Of a stretch of DNA of 22,893 nucleotides, positions 1 through 7,084 are shown in pieces. The DNA lies in contig DATKNV010000134.1 in the NCBI GenBank assembly GCA_035541215.1, forward strand, positions 1-22,893, in the 5' to 3' direction. Source of the DNA: DASZHJ01 sp035541215. GTDB lineage: Bacteria; Pseudomonadota; Alphaproteobacteria; ATCC43930; CGMCC-115725. Below the pieces are notes generated by a model. The model did not search any database. It worked only from the letters and a program-made list of their open reading frames with translations, and was not told where the DNA came from. Position 1 is the stretch's first letter. The number at the start of each line of letters is the position of its first letter. A program made the position numbers and the translations under genes.

Positions 1-121
1 CCTCATCGAGGCCGGCAAAACCCCCAAGGTCGCAACTGTCGCCCTCATGCGCAAAATGCTCGTCACCCTCAACGCCATCCTTCGCGACAACCAACCTTGG
101 AAACACGCCAAAGCCTGCTAA
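1..121 (+). mobile_element. IS110-family transposase, C-terminal end only
   Basis: A frame open from the window edge (codons from base 2) ends at TAA 119-121 and gives 39 residues. The segment PKVATVALMRKMLVTLNAIL followed by RDNQPW resembles the extreme C-terminus of IS110/IS116/IS902 transposases (Transposase_20 domain), which typically ends in a basic LMRK-LL--LNA-LR-- PW stretch. These enzymes are DEDD-type recombinases that move circular intermediates with the help of a structured non-coding RNA in many members. The catalytic residues lie outside the window, so whether the gene is intact cannot be judged. The element's right boundary must lie in the bases just downstream, where a hairpin cluster begins at 134. 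The family call is from recall of its C-terminal signature and the match is short. Confidence 0.75.
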
Positions 122-133
122 GACACAGTTGCT

Positions 134-244
134 CCCATCGCCTCGCGATGGGCCCCAACCCTCTCCCGCATAGCGGGAGAGGGACTCTCTTTGTCCCTCT
201 CCCACCGAAGGTGGGAGAGGGTTGGGGCCCGCGCGGAGCGCGGG
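134..244. repeat. REP-like cluster of four perfect hairpins
   Basis: Four perfect stem-loops follow one another: 134-140/146-152 (7-bp stem CCCATCG, 5-base loop), 159-169/173-183 (11-bp stem CCCTCTCCCGC, loop ATA), 195-206/210-221 (12-bp stem CCCTCTCCCACC, loop GAA) and 228-234/238-244 (7-bp stem CCCGCGC, loop GGA). In addition, 150-167 is the exact inverted copy of 213-230 (18 bp), so the two central hairpins can also fold into one larger cruciform. Short GC-rich tandem hairpins with 3-base loops are typical of REP or BIME-type elements. The cluster lies between the 3' end of the transposase and the 3' end of the minus-strand carboxypeptidase, so it may also end transcription of that operon. 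There is no T-run, so intrinsic termination is uncertain. Confidence 0.85.
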
Positions 245-254
245 AGGGTGAGGG

Positions 255-1736
255 TCAGGCGGATAGATATCTCCGCCGCAGGTGATCCTCGTAAATGCGG
301 GCATCGAGCGCCGAGCCCGTCGCCTCCTCGAGCAGCTCGCGGGTCGTCAGCAGCGAGCCCTTGCCGTGGACGTGCGCACGAAGCCAGGCGAAGAGCGGCG
401 CGAAATCTCCCTTCGCGATCCCCGGCAGGATTGCAGGGTCCGCGCGCGTCGCCGCGGCGAAGAGTTGCGCCGCGGTCATCGCGCCCAAAGTATAGGTTGG
501 GAAATACCCCCAGGCGCCGTCGTACCAGTGGATGTCCTGGAGACAGCCCTCGCGGTCCGTCGGCGGCGCCACGCCGATGAGCTCGCGCATGCCCGCGTTC
601 CACGCCGCCGGAAGATCGTCGAGCGCGAGATCGCCCGCGACCATCGCCTTTTCCAGTCGATAACGCAGGATGACGTGCGCGGGATACGTGACCTCGTCGG
701 CATCGACGCGGATGAAGCTGCGCTCGACGCGCGTGTAGAGCCGGTAGAGGTTGTCGGCCTCCCAGGCGGGCCCCTTGCCGTGGAAGGCCTCGCGCAGGAT
801 CGGTGCCGCGAATTCCAGGAACTCGCGGCTGCGGCAGGCCTGCATCTCCACCAGGAGCGACTGGCTCTCGTGGACGCTCATGCCGCGGGCCTCGCCGACG
901 GGCTGGCGCCGCCAGGCCGAGGGGAGGCCGCGCTCGTACATGGCGTGACCGGTCTCGTGCAGCACGCCCATGAGCGCGCGCGTGAAATCGGCCTCGTCGT
1001 ATCGGGTGGTGATGCGGACGTCGTCGGGCGTGCCGCCGCAGAAGGGATGAAGGCTCACGTCGAGCCTTCCGTGCTCGAAGTCGAAGCCGAGGCGCTTTAT
1101 CAGCTCGGCACCCAGCGCGCGCTGCGTCTCCGCCGGGAAGGGCCCCTCGAGCGGGAGCGGCGCGCGCTGGCGCGCGATCGCGCTCTCGACGAGGCCCGGC
1201 AGCATCGCCGCGAGATCGTCGAAGAGCCGGTCGATCTCCGCCGTGCTGCCGCCGGGCTCGAACTCGTCGAGGAGCGCCTCGTAGGGAGTCTTGCCGAGCC
1301 GCGCCGCCTTCGCGGCACCCGATTGGCGCACGAGGTCCAGCACCTTCTGCAGGTGCGGCCTCACCGCCGCCCAGTCGTTGGCGGGACGCGCCTTGCGCCA
1401 GACCATCTCGCAGGCAGAGCAGGCCTTGGTGAGAGCCTCGATCAGATCGGGCGGCACCGCGGTCGCGTGCAGCCAGCGCCGGTGCATTTCCCGGATGTTC
1501 GCGCGCTGCCAGCGGTCGAGATCGTTCTGCAACTCGGCCGCGGCGAGGAGATCGCCGGTGTCGGGCTGGGTCAGGATCTCGTGCGACATGACCTTGAGCG
1601 TCGCCATCTGCTCCGCGCGCGCCGCGGCGGAGCCGATGGGCATCAAGGTCGCGGCGTCCCATTGCAGCAGCGCCGCGGCCTCGCCGAGCGTGCCGAGGCG
1701 GTTGAAGCGGGTTTCGAGGGTGCGATAGGGCGTCAT
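255..1736 (-). CDS. M32-family metallocarboxypeptidase (carboxypeptidase Taq type)
   Basis: The 493-residue product has the usual M32 length. It carries the zinc motif HETGH at residues 260-264, a downstream glutamate in MSVHESQS (E290) that fits the third zinc ligand, and the family segments HPF (230-232) and DVRITTRYDE (239-248). These peptidases remove single C-terminal residues (not proline) from peptides in the cytoplasm; there is no signal peptide. The ATG at 1736 overlaps the SURF1 stop in ATGA, so translation is probably coupled to SURF1 and the gene forms the tail of the oxidase operon. The frame stays open further upstream inside SURF1, but that part is shadow and the ATG gives the standard N-terminus. 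The link to oxidase biogenesis is positional only. The hairpin cluster follows the stop by about 10 bases. Confidence 0.93.
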   Translation of the reverse strand: MTPYRTLETRFNRLGTLGEAAALLQWDAATLMPIGSAAARAEQMATLKVMSHEILTQPDTGDLLAAAELQNDLDRWQRANIREMHRRWLHATAVPPDLIEALTKACSACEMVWRKARPANDWAAVRPHLQKVLDLVRQSGAAKAARLGKTPYEALLDEFEPGGSTAEIDRLFDDLAAMLPGLVESAIARQRAPLPLEGPFPAETQRALGAELIKRLGFDFEHGRLDVSLHPFCGGTPDDVRITTRYDEADFTRALMGVLHETGHAMYERGLPSAWRRQPVGEARGMSVHESQSLLVEMQACRSREFLEFAAPILREAFHGKGPAWEADNLYRLYTRVERSFIRVDADEVTYPAHVILRYRLEKAMVAGDLALDDLPAAWNAGMRELIGVAPPTDREGCLQDIHWYDGAWGYFPTYTLGAMTAAQLFAAATRADPAILPGIAKGDFAPLFAWLRAHVHGKGSLLTTRELLEEATGSALDARIYEDHLRRRYLSA

Positions 1737-2455
1737 GGCTTTCTCGTGCTGGCGCGCTCGCGGCGCAGCAGCAAGACATAGATCACGGCGAGCGCCGCGG
1801 CGAGACAATACCAGGTGATCGCGTATTGCAGATGCTCGTTGCGGAGCTCCGTGTTCGCCTGGCCGCCCAGGGGATATCCGCCGGATTTGGGGGCGGGTCC
1901 GGCCTCGACGTAGAAGGGCAGCGCGTCGGGCACGCCCGCGGCACGCGCCATCCCCGCGAGGTCGACGTAATACCATTCGCCCTTCACGGGGTCGTTGTCG
2001 GGGACGAACCAGTCCGGCCGTCCTTCCGGCGCGAGGCGTAGGATGCCCTCGACCGTGGCATCGCCCGCGGGGCCGCCCTCCGCGCTCCGCGCCCGATCGC
2101 GAAACGCCGGCGGGATCCAGCCGCGCTCGACCAGCACGACGCCCCCCGAGGCGAGCCGCATCGGCGTGATCGCGAGATAGCCAGATTCGCCATGCGCCCG
2201 CTCGATCGCGTGCACGAAGAGCGTGCGGTCGTAAAGGAAGGCGCCGGTCGCTCGCACGCGGTGAAACTCCAGGTCGCGCGCGGCATCGCCGCTCTTCGGG
2301 AGATCGATCGGTGCCGCCGCGAGCGCAGCCTCGCGCGCGGCGATCAGGCCCCCTTTCCACTCCCGGCGCTGAAGCTGCCAGGTGCCGAGCCCGATCAGGA
2401 CCAGGAAGGCCGCGGCCGCTGCAAGGGTGAGGGTGAGAATTCTACGGGAACGCAC
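1733..2455 (-). CDS. surf1: SURF1-family cytochrome oxidase assembly protein
   Basis: The 240-residue membrane protein has the two-helix SURF1 layout: helix 1 at about 7-25 running into the signature GTWQLQRREWK (24-34), a periplasmic domain, and helix 2 at about 208-230 preceded by NTELRNEHLQYAITWY. SURF1/Shy1 proteins bind heme A and help insert it into subunit I of aa3 oxidases in the cytoplasmic membrane. The start is GTG at 2455; an ATG four bases upstream is out of frame. The gene follows the DUF983 gene by 13 bases and overlaps the next gene by 4, as expected within one operon. The position after ctaE matches alphaproteobacterial cox clusters. The family call is firm. Confidence 0.93.
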   Translation of the reverse strand: MRSRRILTLTLAAAAAFLVLIGLGTWQLQRREWKGGLIAAREAALAAAPIDLPKSGDAARDLEFHRVRATGAFLYDRTLFVHAIERAHGESGYLAITPMRLASGGVVLVERGWIPPAFRDRARSAEGGPAGDATVEGILRLAPEGRPDWFVPDNDPVKGEWYYVDLAGMARAAGVPDALPFYVEAGPAPKSGGYPLGGQANTELRNEHLQYAITWYCLAAALAVIYVLLLRRERASTRKP

Positions 2456-2468
2456 GCATTTCCCACGA

Positions 2469-2840
2469 TCACCGCGCCCGGTCCTGCTCCAGCAGGTGAT
2501 GCCGGTACTGCTGGGCGATGAGCCATGACTTGAGCGCGCGGAGGAGAAACACCGTGCCCGCGAGGGTCACGGGGATCCAGATGAGGAGATGCACCCAGAT
2601 CGGCGGCTCGGCCTTCACTTCGAGCAGCACGGCTCCGCCCACGACGAGGGCGCCCAAGACCAGGATCACGAGCGCCGCGGGGCCGTCGCCGACGTCCTCG
2701 CCGCGCAGATCGAGCCCGCAGACTCCGCAGCGCGGCGCGACGGCGAGCCAGCCCTGGAGGACATTGCCCTTGCCGCAGCGCGGGCAGCGGCAGCGAAGCG
2801 CGGCGGCGAGCGGAGATACCGGCGCGTAGCCTTCGCTCAT
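2469..2840 (-). CDS. DUF983 membrane protein with zinc-ribbon motif
   Basis: This 123-residue protein has two CxxC pairs near its N-terminus, C19-P-R-C22 and C38-G-V-C41, which suggest a small metal-binding knuckle. Two hydrophobic helices follow at about 55-73 and 83-101, then a basic, histidine-containing tail. The opening CPRCGKG and this topology are typical of DUF983 proteins, which often sit between ctaE and SURF1 in alphaproteobacteria. No biochemical role is established that I can name. Position between subunit III and SURF1 suggests a part in oxidase assembly, possibly metal or heme handling, but that is inference. It begins 16 bases after the ctaE stop and ends 13 bases before surf1. 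Confidence 0.9.
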   Translation of the reverse strand: MSEGYAPVSPLAAALRCRCPRCGKGNVLQGWLAVAPRCGVCGLDLRGEDVGDGPAALVILVLGALVVGGAVLLEVKAEPPIWVHLLIWIPVTLAGTVFLLRALKSWLIAQQYRHHLLEQDRAR

Positions 2841-2856
2841 CGCGCCCGGCGCGGGC

Positions 2857-3684
2857 TCAGCCCGCGTAGGCCGCGCCGGCGCCGCCCCACCAGTAGACGC
2901 AGACGAAGAGGAAGAGCCAGACCACGTCGACGAAGTGCCAGTACCAGGCCGCGGCCTCGAAGCCGAAATGATGGTCCGGCGTGAAGTGGCCCTTGATCGC
3001 GCGGCCCAGGTTAACCGCGAGGAAGGTGGTGCCGATGATCACGTGGAAGCCGTGGAAGCCCGTCGCCATGAAGAAGGTCGAGGGGTAGATGCCGCCTTTG
3101 AAGCTGAAGGCGGCATGGCTGTACTCGTAAGCCTGGAGCGAGGTGAAGCAGACGCCGAGGAAGACCGTGACGGCCAGGCCCTGAATGAGGCCCTTGCGAT
3201 CGTTCTCGAGGAGGCAGTGATGCGCCCAGGTAACGGTGGTGCCGGAGAGCAGCAGGACCAGCGTGTTGAGGAACGGCACCTCGAAGGGATCGAAGGGACG
3301 GATGCCCGCCGGCGGCCAGACGCCGCCCACCGGGAAGAGCGAGGCGTTGAAGAAGGCCCAGAAGAAGGCCGCGAAGAACATCACCTCGGACGCGATGAAG
3401 AGCGCCATGCCGTAGCGCAACCCGATCCGCACCACCGGCGTGTGATAGCCGCCGCGCACGGCCTCCCACACCACGTCGCGCCACCAGATCGCCATGATCG
3501 CGAGGATGCCCAGGATGCCGAGCGCCATCACCCAGGGTCCGGGGATGCCGAAGAGCGTGTCGCCGTGCATGTAGAGCACGGTGCCGCCGAACATGGTCCC
3601 CGCGAACAGCGCGCCGATGATCGGCCACGGGCTCGGATCGACGAGGTGATAGGGGTGCTTGTGTGCGGCGGGGCTCGTGCTCAT
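2857..3684 (-). CDS. ctaE: Cytochrome c oxidase subunit III
   Basis: The 275-residue protein is a full-length subunit III with about seven membrane helices. Diagnostic stretches include the N-terminal HPYHLVDPSPWP (10-21), ASEVMFFAAFFWAFF (98-112), WPPAGI (123-128), TGFHGFHVIIG (208-218) and the C-terminal WYWHFVDVVWLFLF (247-260). In aa3 oxidases this subunit lacks redox centres; it stabilises subunit I, binds lipid and helps keep the D proton pathway supplied. The start is ATG at 3684; the frame is open upstream but MSTSPAAHKHPYH is the normal N-terminus. The gene begins 32 bases after ctaG and continues into the DUF983 gene. Confidence 0.97.
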   Translation of the reverse strand: MSTSPAAHKHPYHLVDPSPWPIIGALFAGTMFGGTVLYMHGDTLFGIPGPWVMALGILGILAIMAIWWRDVVWEAVRGGYHTPVVRIGLRYGMALFIASEVMFFAAFFWAFFNASLFPVGGVWPPAGIRPFDPFEVPFLNTLVLLLSGTTVTWAHHCLLENDRKGLIQGLAVTVFLGVCFTSLQAYEYSHAAFSFKGGIYPSTFFMATGFHGFHVIIGTTFLAVNLGRAIKGHFTPDHHFGFEAAAWYWHFVDVVWLFLFVCVYWWGGAGAAYAG

Positions 3685-3716
3685 GGCGTTTTTCTCGCGG
3701 GATGCGGCTACGGGGC

Positions 3717-4310
3717 CTATTTGGGTTGGGCGAATGCCTGGTTCTGACCGTGCGTGACGGCGGTGGGATCGTTCTGATCCGGCGCGCGGAACATGGTGTA
3801 GGAGAGCGTGATGGTGTCGACGTCGCGCGTGTTGGGGTCGGTCAGGATGTCGGGATCGACGAAAAAGCTCACCCAGAGATCGGCGCTCTCGCCGGGTGCG
3901 AGCTTCTGCTTGGTGAAGCAGAAGCACTGGATCTTGTCGAAATAGACGCCGGCCTTTGCGGGCGTGACGTTGTAGGTCGCGGTGCCGATGACGGGCGTGC
4001 GGTTCTCGTTGACGGCGCGATACGCGACGCGCTTTTCCTCGCCGGGATGAACCTGGACCGAGAGGACCTCGGGCTCGAAGCGCCAGCCGAGATCGTCGGA
4101 GGTGACGGCGTTGAAGCGCACGGTGATGAGGCGGGCGCTCTCGCTCCCGGGCGCGCTCGCCGCGCGCTGCGTCGTGCCGCCGTAGCCCGTGACGGCGCAG
4201 AAGAGGCGATAGAGCGGCACGGCCGCCACGTCGAGCCCGACCATGACGCCGAGAACGCCCAGGAGAGCGAGCACCGTCACGCGCTTGCGGCGGCCGAGAT
4301 CGCGCTCCAT
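3717..4310 (-). CDS. ctaG: Cytochrome c oxidase assembly protein CtaG/Cox11
   Basis: Cox11 delivers copper to the CuB site of subunit I from the periplasmic side of the membrane. The 197-residue product has a basic N-terminus, one anchor helix (about 11-31) followed by PLYRLFCAVTGYGGTTQ with the conserved Cys38, and an immunoglobulin-like domain with the copper motif CFCF (C129, C131). GTATYNVTPAKAG and the LWVSFFVDPD segment are also family signatures. Its ATG overlaps the TGA of the small upstream CoxF-like gene by one base, so translation is probably coupled. It lies between ctaB and ctaE as in many alphaproteobacteria. Length and motifs are complete. Confidence 0.96.
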   Translation of the reverse strand: MERDLGRRKRVTVLALLGVLGVMVGLDVAAVPLYRLFCAVTGYGGTTQRAASAPGSESARLITVRFNAVTSDDLGWRFEPEVLSVQVHPGEEKRVAYRAVNENRTPVIGTATYNVTPAKAGVYFDKIQCFCFTKQKLAPGESADLWVSFFVDPDILTDPNTRDVDTITLSYTMFRAPDQNDPTAVTHGQNQAFAQPK

Positions 4311-4456
4311 CAGAAGCCCCCGAGCTTCACGAGGGTGATGAGATAGATCAGCGCGACGAAGCCCATGAGGAGCGCGAAGATCGCCCAGTTCCGCGCCCGC
4401 TGCCGCCGCCGCCTCTCGTCCACCGTCCCTCCGCCGGATACCGCCGCCACGCTCAT
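4310..4456 (-). CDS. Small CoxF-like single-helix membrane peptide
   Basis: A 48-codon frame runs from ATG at 4456 to a TGA whose last base is the A of the ctaG start codon. It begins 1 base after the ctaB stop (4458), so it fills the gap between ctaB and ctaG exactly. The peptide has an arginine-rich stretch (DERRRRQRARNW, 13-24) and then one hydrophobic helix (AIFALLMGFVALIYLITLV, 25-43) ending KLGGF. This basic-head, single-helix, N-in layout matches the short CoxF-type proteins annotated between ctaB and ctaG in alphaproteobacterial cox operons. Its function is not established; an assembly role is inferred from position. Tight packing with both neighbours is the main evidence that it is translated. 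Confidence 0.82.
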   Translation of the reverse strand: MSVAAVSGGGTVDERRRRQRARNWAIFALLMGFVALIYLITLVKLGGF

Positions 4457-4457
4457 C

Positions 4458-5378
4458 TCAGGCCAGGCCCAGCGCCGCCCGGTCGATCACCAGGAGCGCG
4501 AACAGCAGGAAGAGATAGAGGATCGAGAAGGCGAACATGCCGCGAGCGGCAGTGTCGCCCTGGTCCCGCCAGACCGCGACCGCGAAGCCCGTGAAGAGCA
4601 GGCTGAGGCCCAGCGCCGCGCCGCCGTAGATCGCGCCGGCGAGCCCCAGGAAATAGGGCGCGAGCGCGCAGGGCCAGAGCAGGAGCGTGTAGAGCAGCAT
4701 CTGCTTCTTGGTCTCGCGCGGTCCCGCCACGACCGGAAGCATGGGGACGCCGGCCTTCGCGTAGTCGCCGGTCTTGTAGAGCGCGAGCGCCCAGAAATGC
4801 GGCGGGGTCCAGAAGAAGATGAGCGCGAAGAGCGCGAGCGGCGCGAGGCTCACGTCGCCGGTGACGGCGGTCCAGCCGACCACCGGCGGAAGCGCGCCCG
4901 CGGCGCCGCCGATCACGATGTTCTGCGGCGTGCGGCGCTTCAGCCAAGCGGTGTAGACGAAGACGTAGAAGGCGATGGTGAAGGCGAGGAGCGCCGCCGC
5001 CACACAATTGATCGCGAGCCCCATCAGCACGACCGAGGTGCCCGCGAGGAAGCAGCCGAAACCGAGCGCATCTCCCGGCGCCATGCGGCCCGCCGGGAGC
5101 GGCCGATCCGCGGTACGGCGCATGAGCGCGTCGATGTCGCGGTCGTACCACATGTTGATGGCGCCCGAAGCGCCCGCGCCGACCGCGATGCAGAGCACCG
5201 CCACCGCCGCCAGCACCGGATGGAGGTGGCCCGGCGCGAGGTAGAGGCCGACGAAGCCCGTGAACACCACGAGCGACATCACCCGCGGCTTCAGCAGCGC
5301 CGCGAAGTCGGCGACGCTGGCACCCGCCTCGGGCAGGGTGCCGGTGCGGCTTGCGACGGGAAGCGAGAGGTCGGTCAC
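4458..5378 (-). CDS. ctaB: Heme O synthase (protoheme IX farnesyltransferase)
   Basis: CtaB attaches a farnesyl group from farnesyl diphosphate to heme B, making heme O, the precursor of heme A for the oxidase. The 306-residue protein belongs to the UbiA superfamily, with several membrane helices. The first Asp-rich motif is NMWYDRDID (75-83), followed by MRRTADRPLPAGRM, which is diagnostic for CtaB/COX10; TPPHFWAL is another family signature. The start is GTG at 5378, with GGAGG at 5391-5395 twelve bases upstream. It lies 28 bases after ctaD and 1 base before the CoxF-like gene. Heme A synthase (ctaA), the next enzyme, is not in this window. Confidence 0.96.
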   Translation of the reverse strand: MTDLSLPVASRTGTLPEAGASVADFAALLKPRVMSLVVFTGFVGLYLAPGHLHPVLAAVAVLCIAVGAGASGAINMWYDRDIDALMRRTADRPLPAGRMAPGDALGFGCFLAGTSVVLMGLAINCVAAALLAFTIAFYVFVYTAWLKRRTPQNIVIGGAAGALPPVVGWTAVTGDVSLAPLALFALIFFWTPPHFWALALYKTGDYAKAGVPMLPVVAGPRETKKQMLLYTLLLWPCALAPYFLGLAGAIYGGAALGLSLLFTGFAVAVWRDQGDTAARGMFAFSILYLFLLFALLVIDRAALGLA

Positions 5379-5406
5379 GGCGGCGTGCGTCCTCCGGCGG
5401 CGGCGA

Positions 5407-7044
5407 TCAGTGACCGCCGCCCGGTCCGATCACCGGCAGCTCCTCGTAGCTGTGGAAGGGCGGCGGCGAGGAGACCGTCCACTCCAGCGTCGTCGCACCC
5501 GGGCCCCAGGGATTGGCGCCGATGCGCTTGCCCGCGAGCAGCGTCTGCAGGACGATGAAGACGAAGAGCAGCGCCGCCGCGCCGGAGATGTAGCTGCCGA
5601 TCGAGGAGACGTAGTTCCAGCCGGCAAAGGCGTCGGGATAGTCGCTGATCCGCCGCGGCATGCCCGCGAGCCCCAGGAAGTGCATGGGGAAGAAGGTGAG
5701 GTTGACGCCGACGAAGGTCAGCCAGAAATGGAGCTTGCCGAGCGTCTCGTTGTACTGCTTCCCGCACATCTTGCCGAACCAGTAGTAGAACCCCGCGAAA
5801 AGCGAGAAGACCGCGCCCATCGAGAGCACGTAATGGAAGTGCGCGACGACGTAATAGGTGTTGTGCAGCGAGAAATCGACGGGCGCGTTGGCGAGCACCA
5901 CGCCGGTGACGCCGCCGACGGTGAAGAGGAAGAGGAAGCCGAAGGCCCAGAGCATCGGCGTCTTGAACTCGATCGAGCCGCCCCACATGGTCGCGATCCA
6001 GGAGAAGATCTTGATGCCCGTGGGCACCGCGATCACCATCGTCGCGAGCGTGAAGTAGGCGCGGGTGTCGACGGAGATGCCCGTCGTGAACATGTGGTGC
6101 GCCCACACCACGAAGCCGATGACACCAATCGCGACCATGGCGTAGGCCATGCCGAGATAGCCGAAGATCGGCTTCTTCGAGAAGGTCGAGACCACCTGCG
6201 AGACCATGCCGAAGCCCGGCAGGATCATGATGTAGACCTCGGGGTGGCCGAAGAACCAGAAGAGGTGCAGGAAGAGCAGCGGATCGCCGCCGCCCGCGGG
6301 ATCGAAGAAGGTCGTCCCGAAATTGCGATCCGTGAGCAGCATGGTGATGGCGCCGCCGAGCACGGGAAGCGACAGCAGCAGCAGGAAGGCGGTCACCAGG
6401 ATCGACCACACGAAGAGCGGCATCTTGTGCATGGTCATGCCGGGCGCGCGCATGTTGAAGATCGTGGTGATGAAATTGATGGCGCCGAGGATCGAGGAGG
6501 CGCCCGCGAGATGCAGCGAGAAGATCGCCATGTCGACAGAGGCGCCGGGATGGCAGGCGGCATAGGCGACGCCGTCGCGCATGCAGGTCCCCGAGAGCGG
6601 GACATAGACGGTCCAGCCGACGCCCGCGCCGTCGCCCACGAAGGCCGAGCCCATCAGCAGGCAGAAGGACGGCACCAGCAGCCAGAAGCTGATGTTGTTG
6701 AGGCGCGGGAAGGCCATGTCGGGCGCGCCGATCATGAGCGGCACGAACCAATTGCCGAAGCCGCCGATCATCGCGGGCATCACCATGAAGAACACCATGA
6801 TGAGGCCGTGCGCGGTGATGAGGACGTTGAAGAGCTGGTGATTGCCGTGCAGGAGATGATCGCCCGGCGTCATCAGCTCGATGCGCATCAGCACGGACAT
6901 CAGGCCGCCGATCAATCCCGCGCAAATCGCGAAGAGCAGGTAGAGCGTCCCGATGTCCTTGTGGTTCGTCGAGAAAAGCCAGCGCGTGACGAAGCCGGGG
7001 CGGTGGTCGTCGTGCTCCGCAGTGTGGGCGTGTTCCTGAGCCAT
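5407..7044 (-). CDS. ctaD: Cytochrome c oxidase subunit I (aa3 type)
   Basis: The 545-residue protein is the catalytic heme-copper subunit with 12 expected helices. Visible landmarks are the heme a ligands H79 and H404, heme a3 ligand H402, CuB ligands H267, H316 and H317, and the cross-linking tyrosine Y271 in GHPEVY. D109 (GAPDMAFPR) marks the D proton path, E269 its end, and K345 (PTGIKIFSW) the K path, which makes this a canonical A1-type proton pump. ATG at 7044 gives the normal N-terminus (RWLFSTNHKDIGTLY at 21-35), with GAGGA about 8 bases upstream. One oddity is a loop between the third and fourth helices (about 151-166) with two cysteines, C154 and C164, longer than in the textbook sequences I recall. 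It follows ctaC after 40 bases. Confidence 0.98.
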   Translation of the reverse strand: MAQEHAHTAEHDDHRPGFVTRWLFSTNHKDIGTLYLLFAICAGLIGGLMSVLMRIELMTPGDHLLHGNHQLFNVLITAHGLIMVFFMVMPAMIGGFGNWFVPLMIGAPDMAFPRLNNISFWLLVPSFCLLMGSAFVGDGAGVGWTVYVPLSGTCMRDGVAYAACHPGASVDMAIFSLHLAGASSILGAINFITTIFNMRAPGMTMHKMPLFVWSILVTAFLLLLSLPVLGGAITMLLTDRNFGTTFFDPAGGGDPLLFLHLFWFFGHPEVYIMILPGFGMVSQVVSTFSKKPIFGYLGMAYAMVAIGVIGFVVWAHHMFTTGISVDTRAYFTLATMVIAVPTGIKIFSWIATMWGGSIEFKTPMLWAFGFLFLFTVGGVTGVVLANAPVDFSLHNTYYVVAHFHYVLSMGAVFSLFAGFYYWFGKMCGKQYNETLGKLHFWLTFVGVNLTFFPMHFLGLAGMPRRISDYPDAFAGWNYVSSIGSYISGAAALLFVFIVLQTLLAGKRIGANPWGPGATTLEWTVSSPPPFHSYEELPVIGPGGGH

Positions 7045-7084
7045 GGTCTTGGTCCTCGTGATCGGACGAATGCGTTCTCGCGGT

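Noticed and set aside
150..230. CRISPR-like repeat
   Set aside because: The repeated words are inverted and adjacent, without regular spacers or cas genes; they are hairpin arms.
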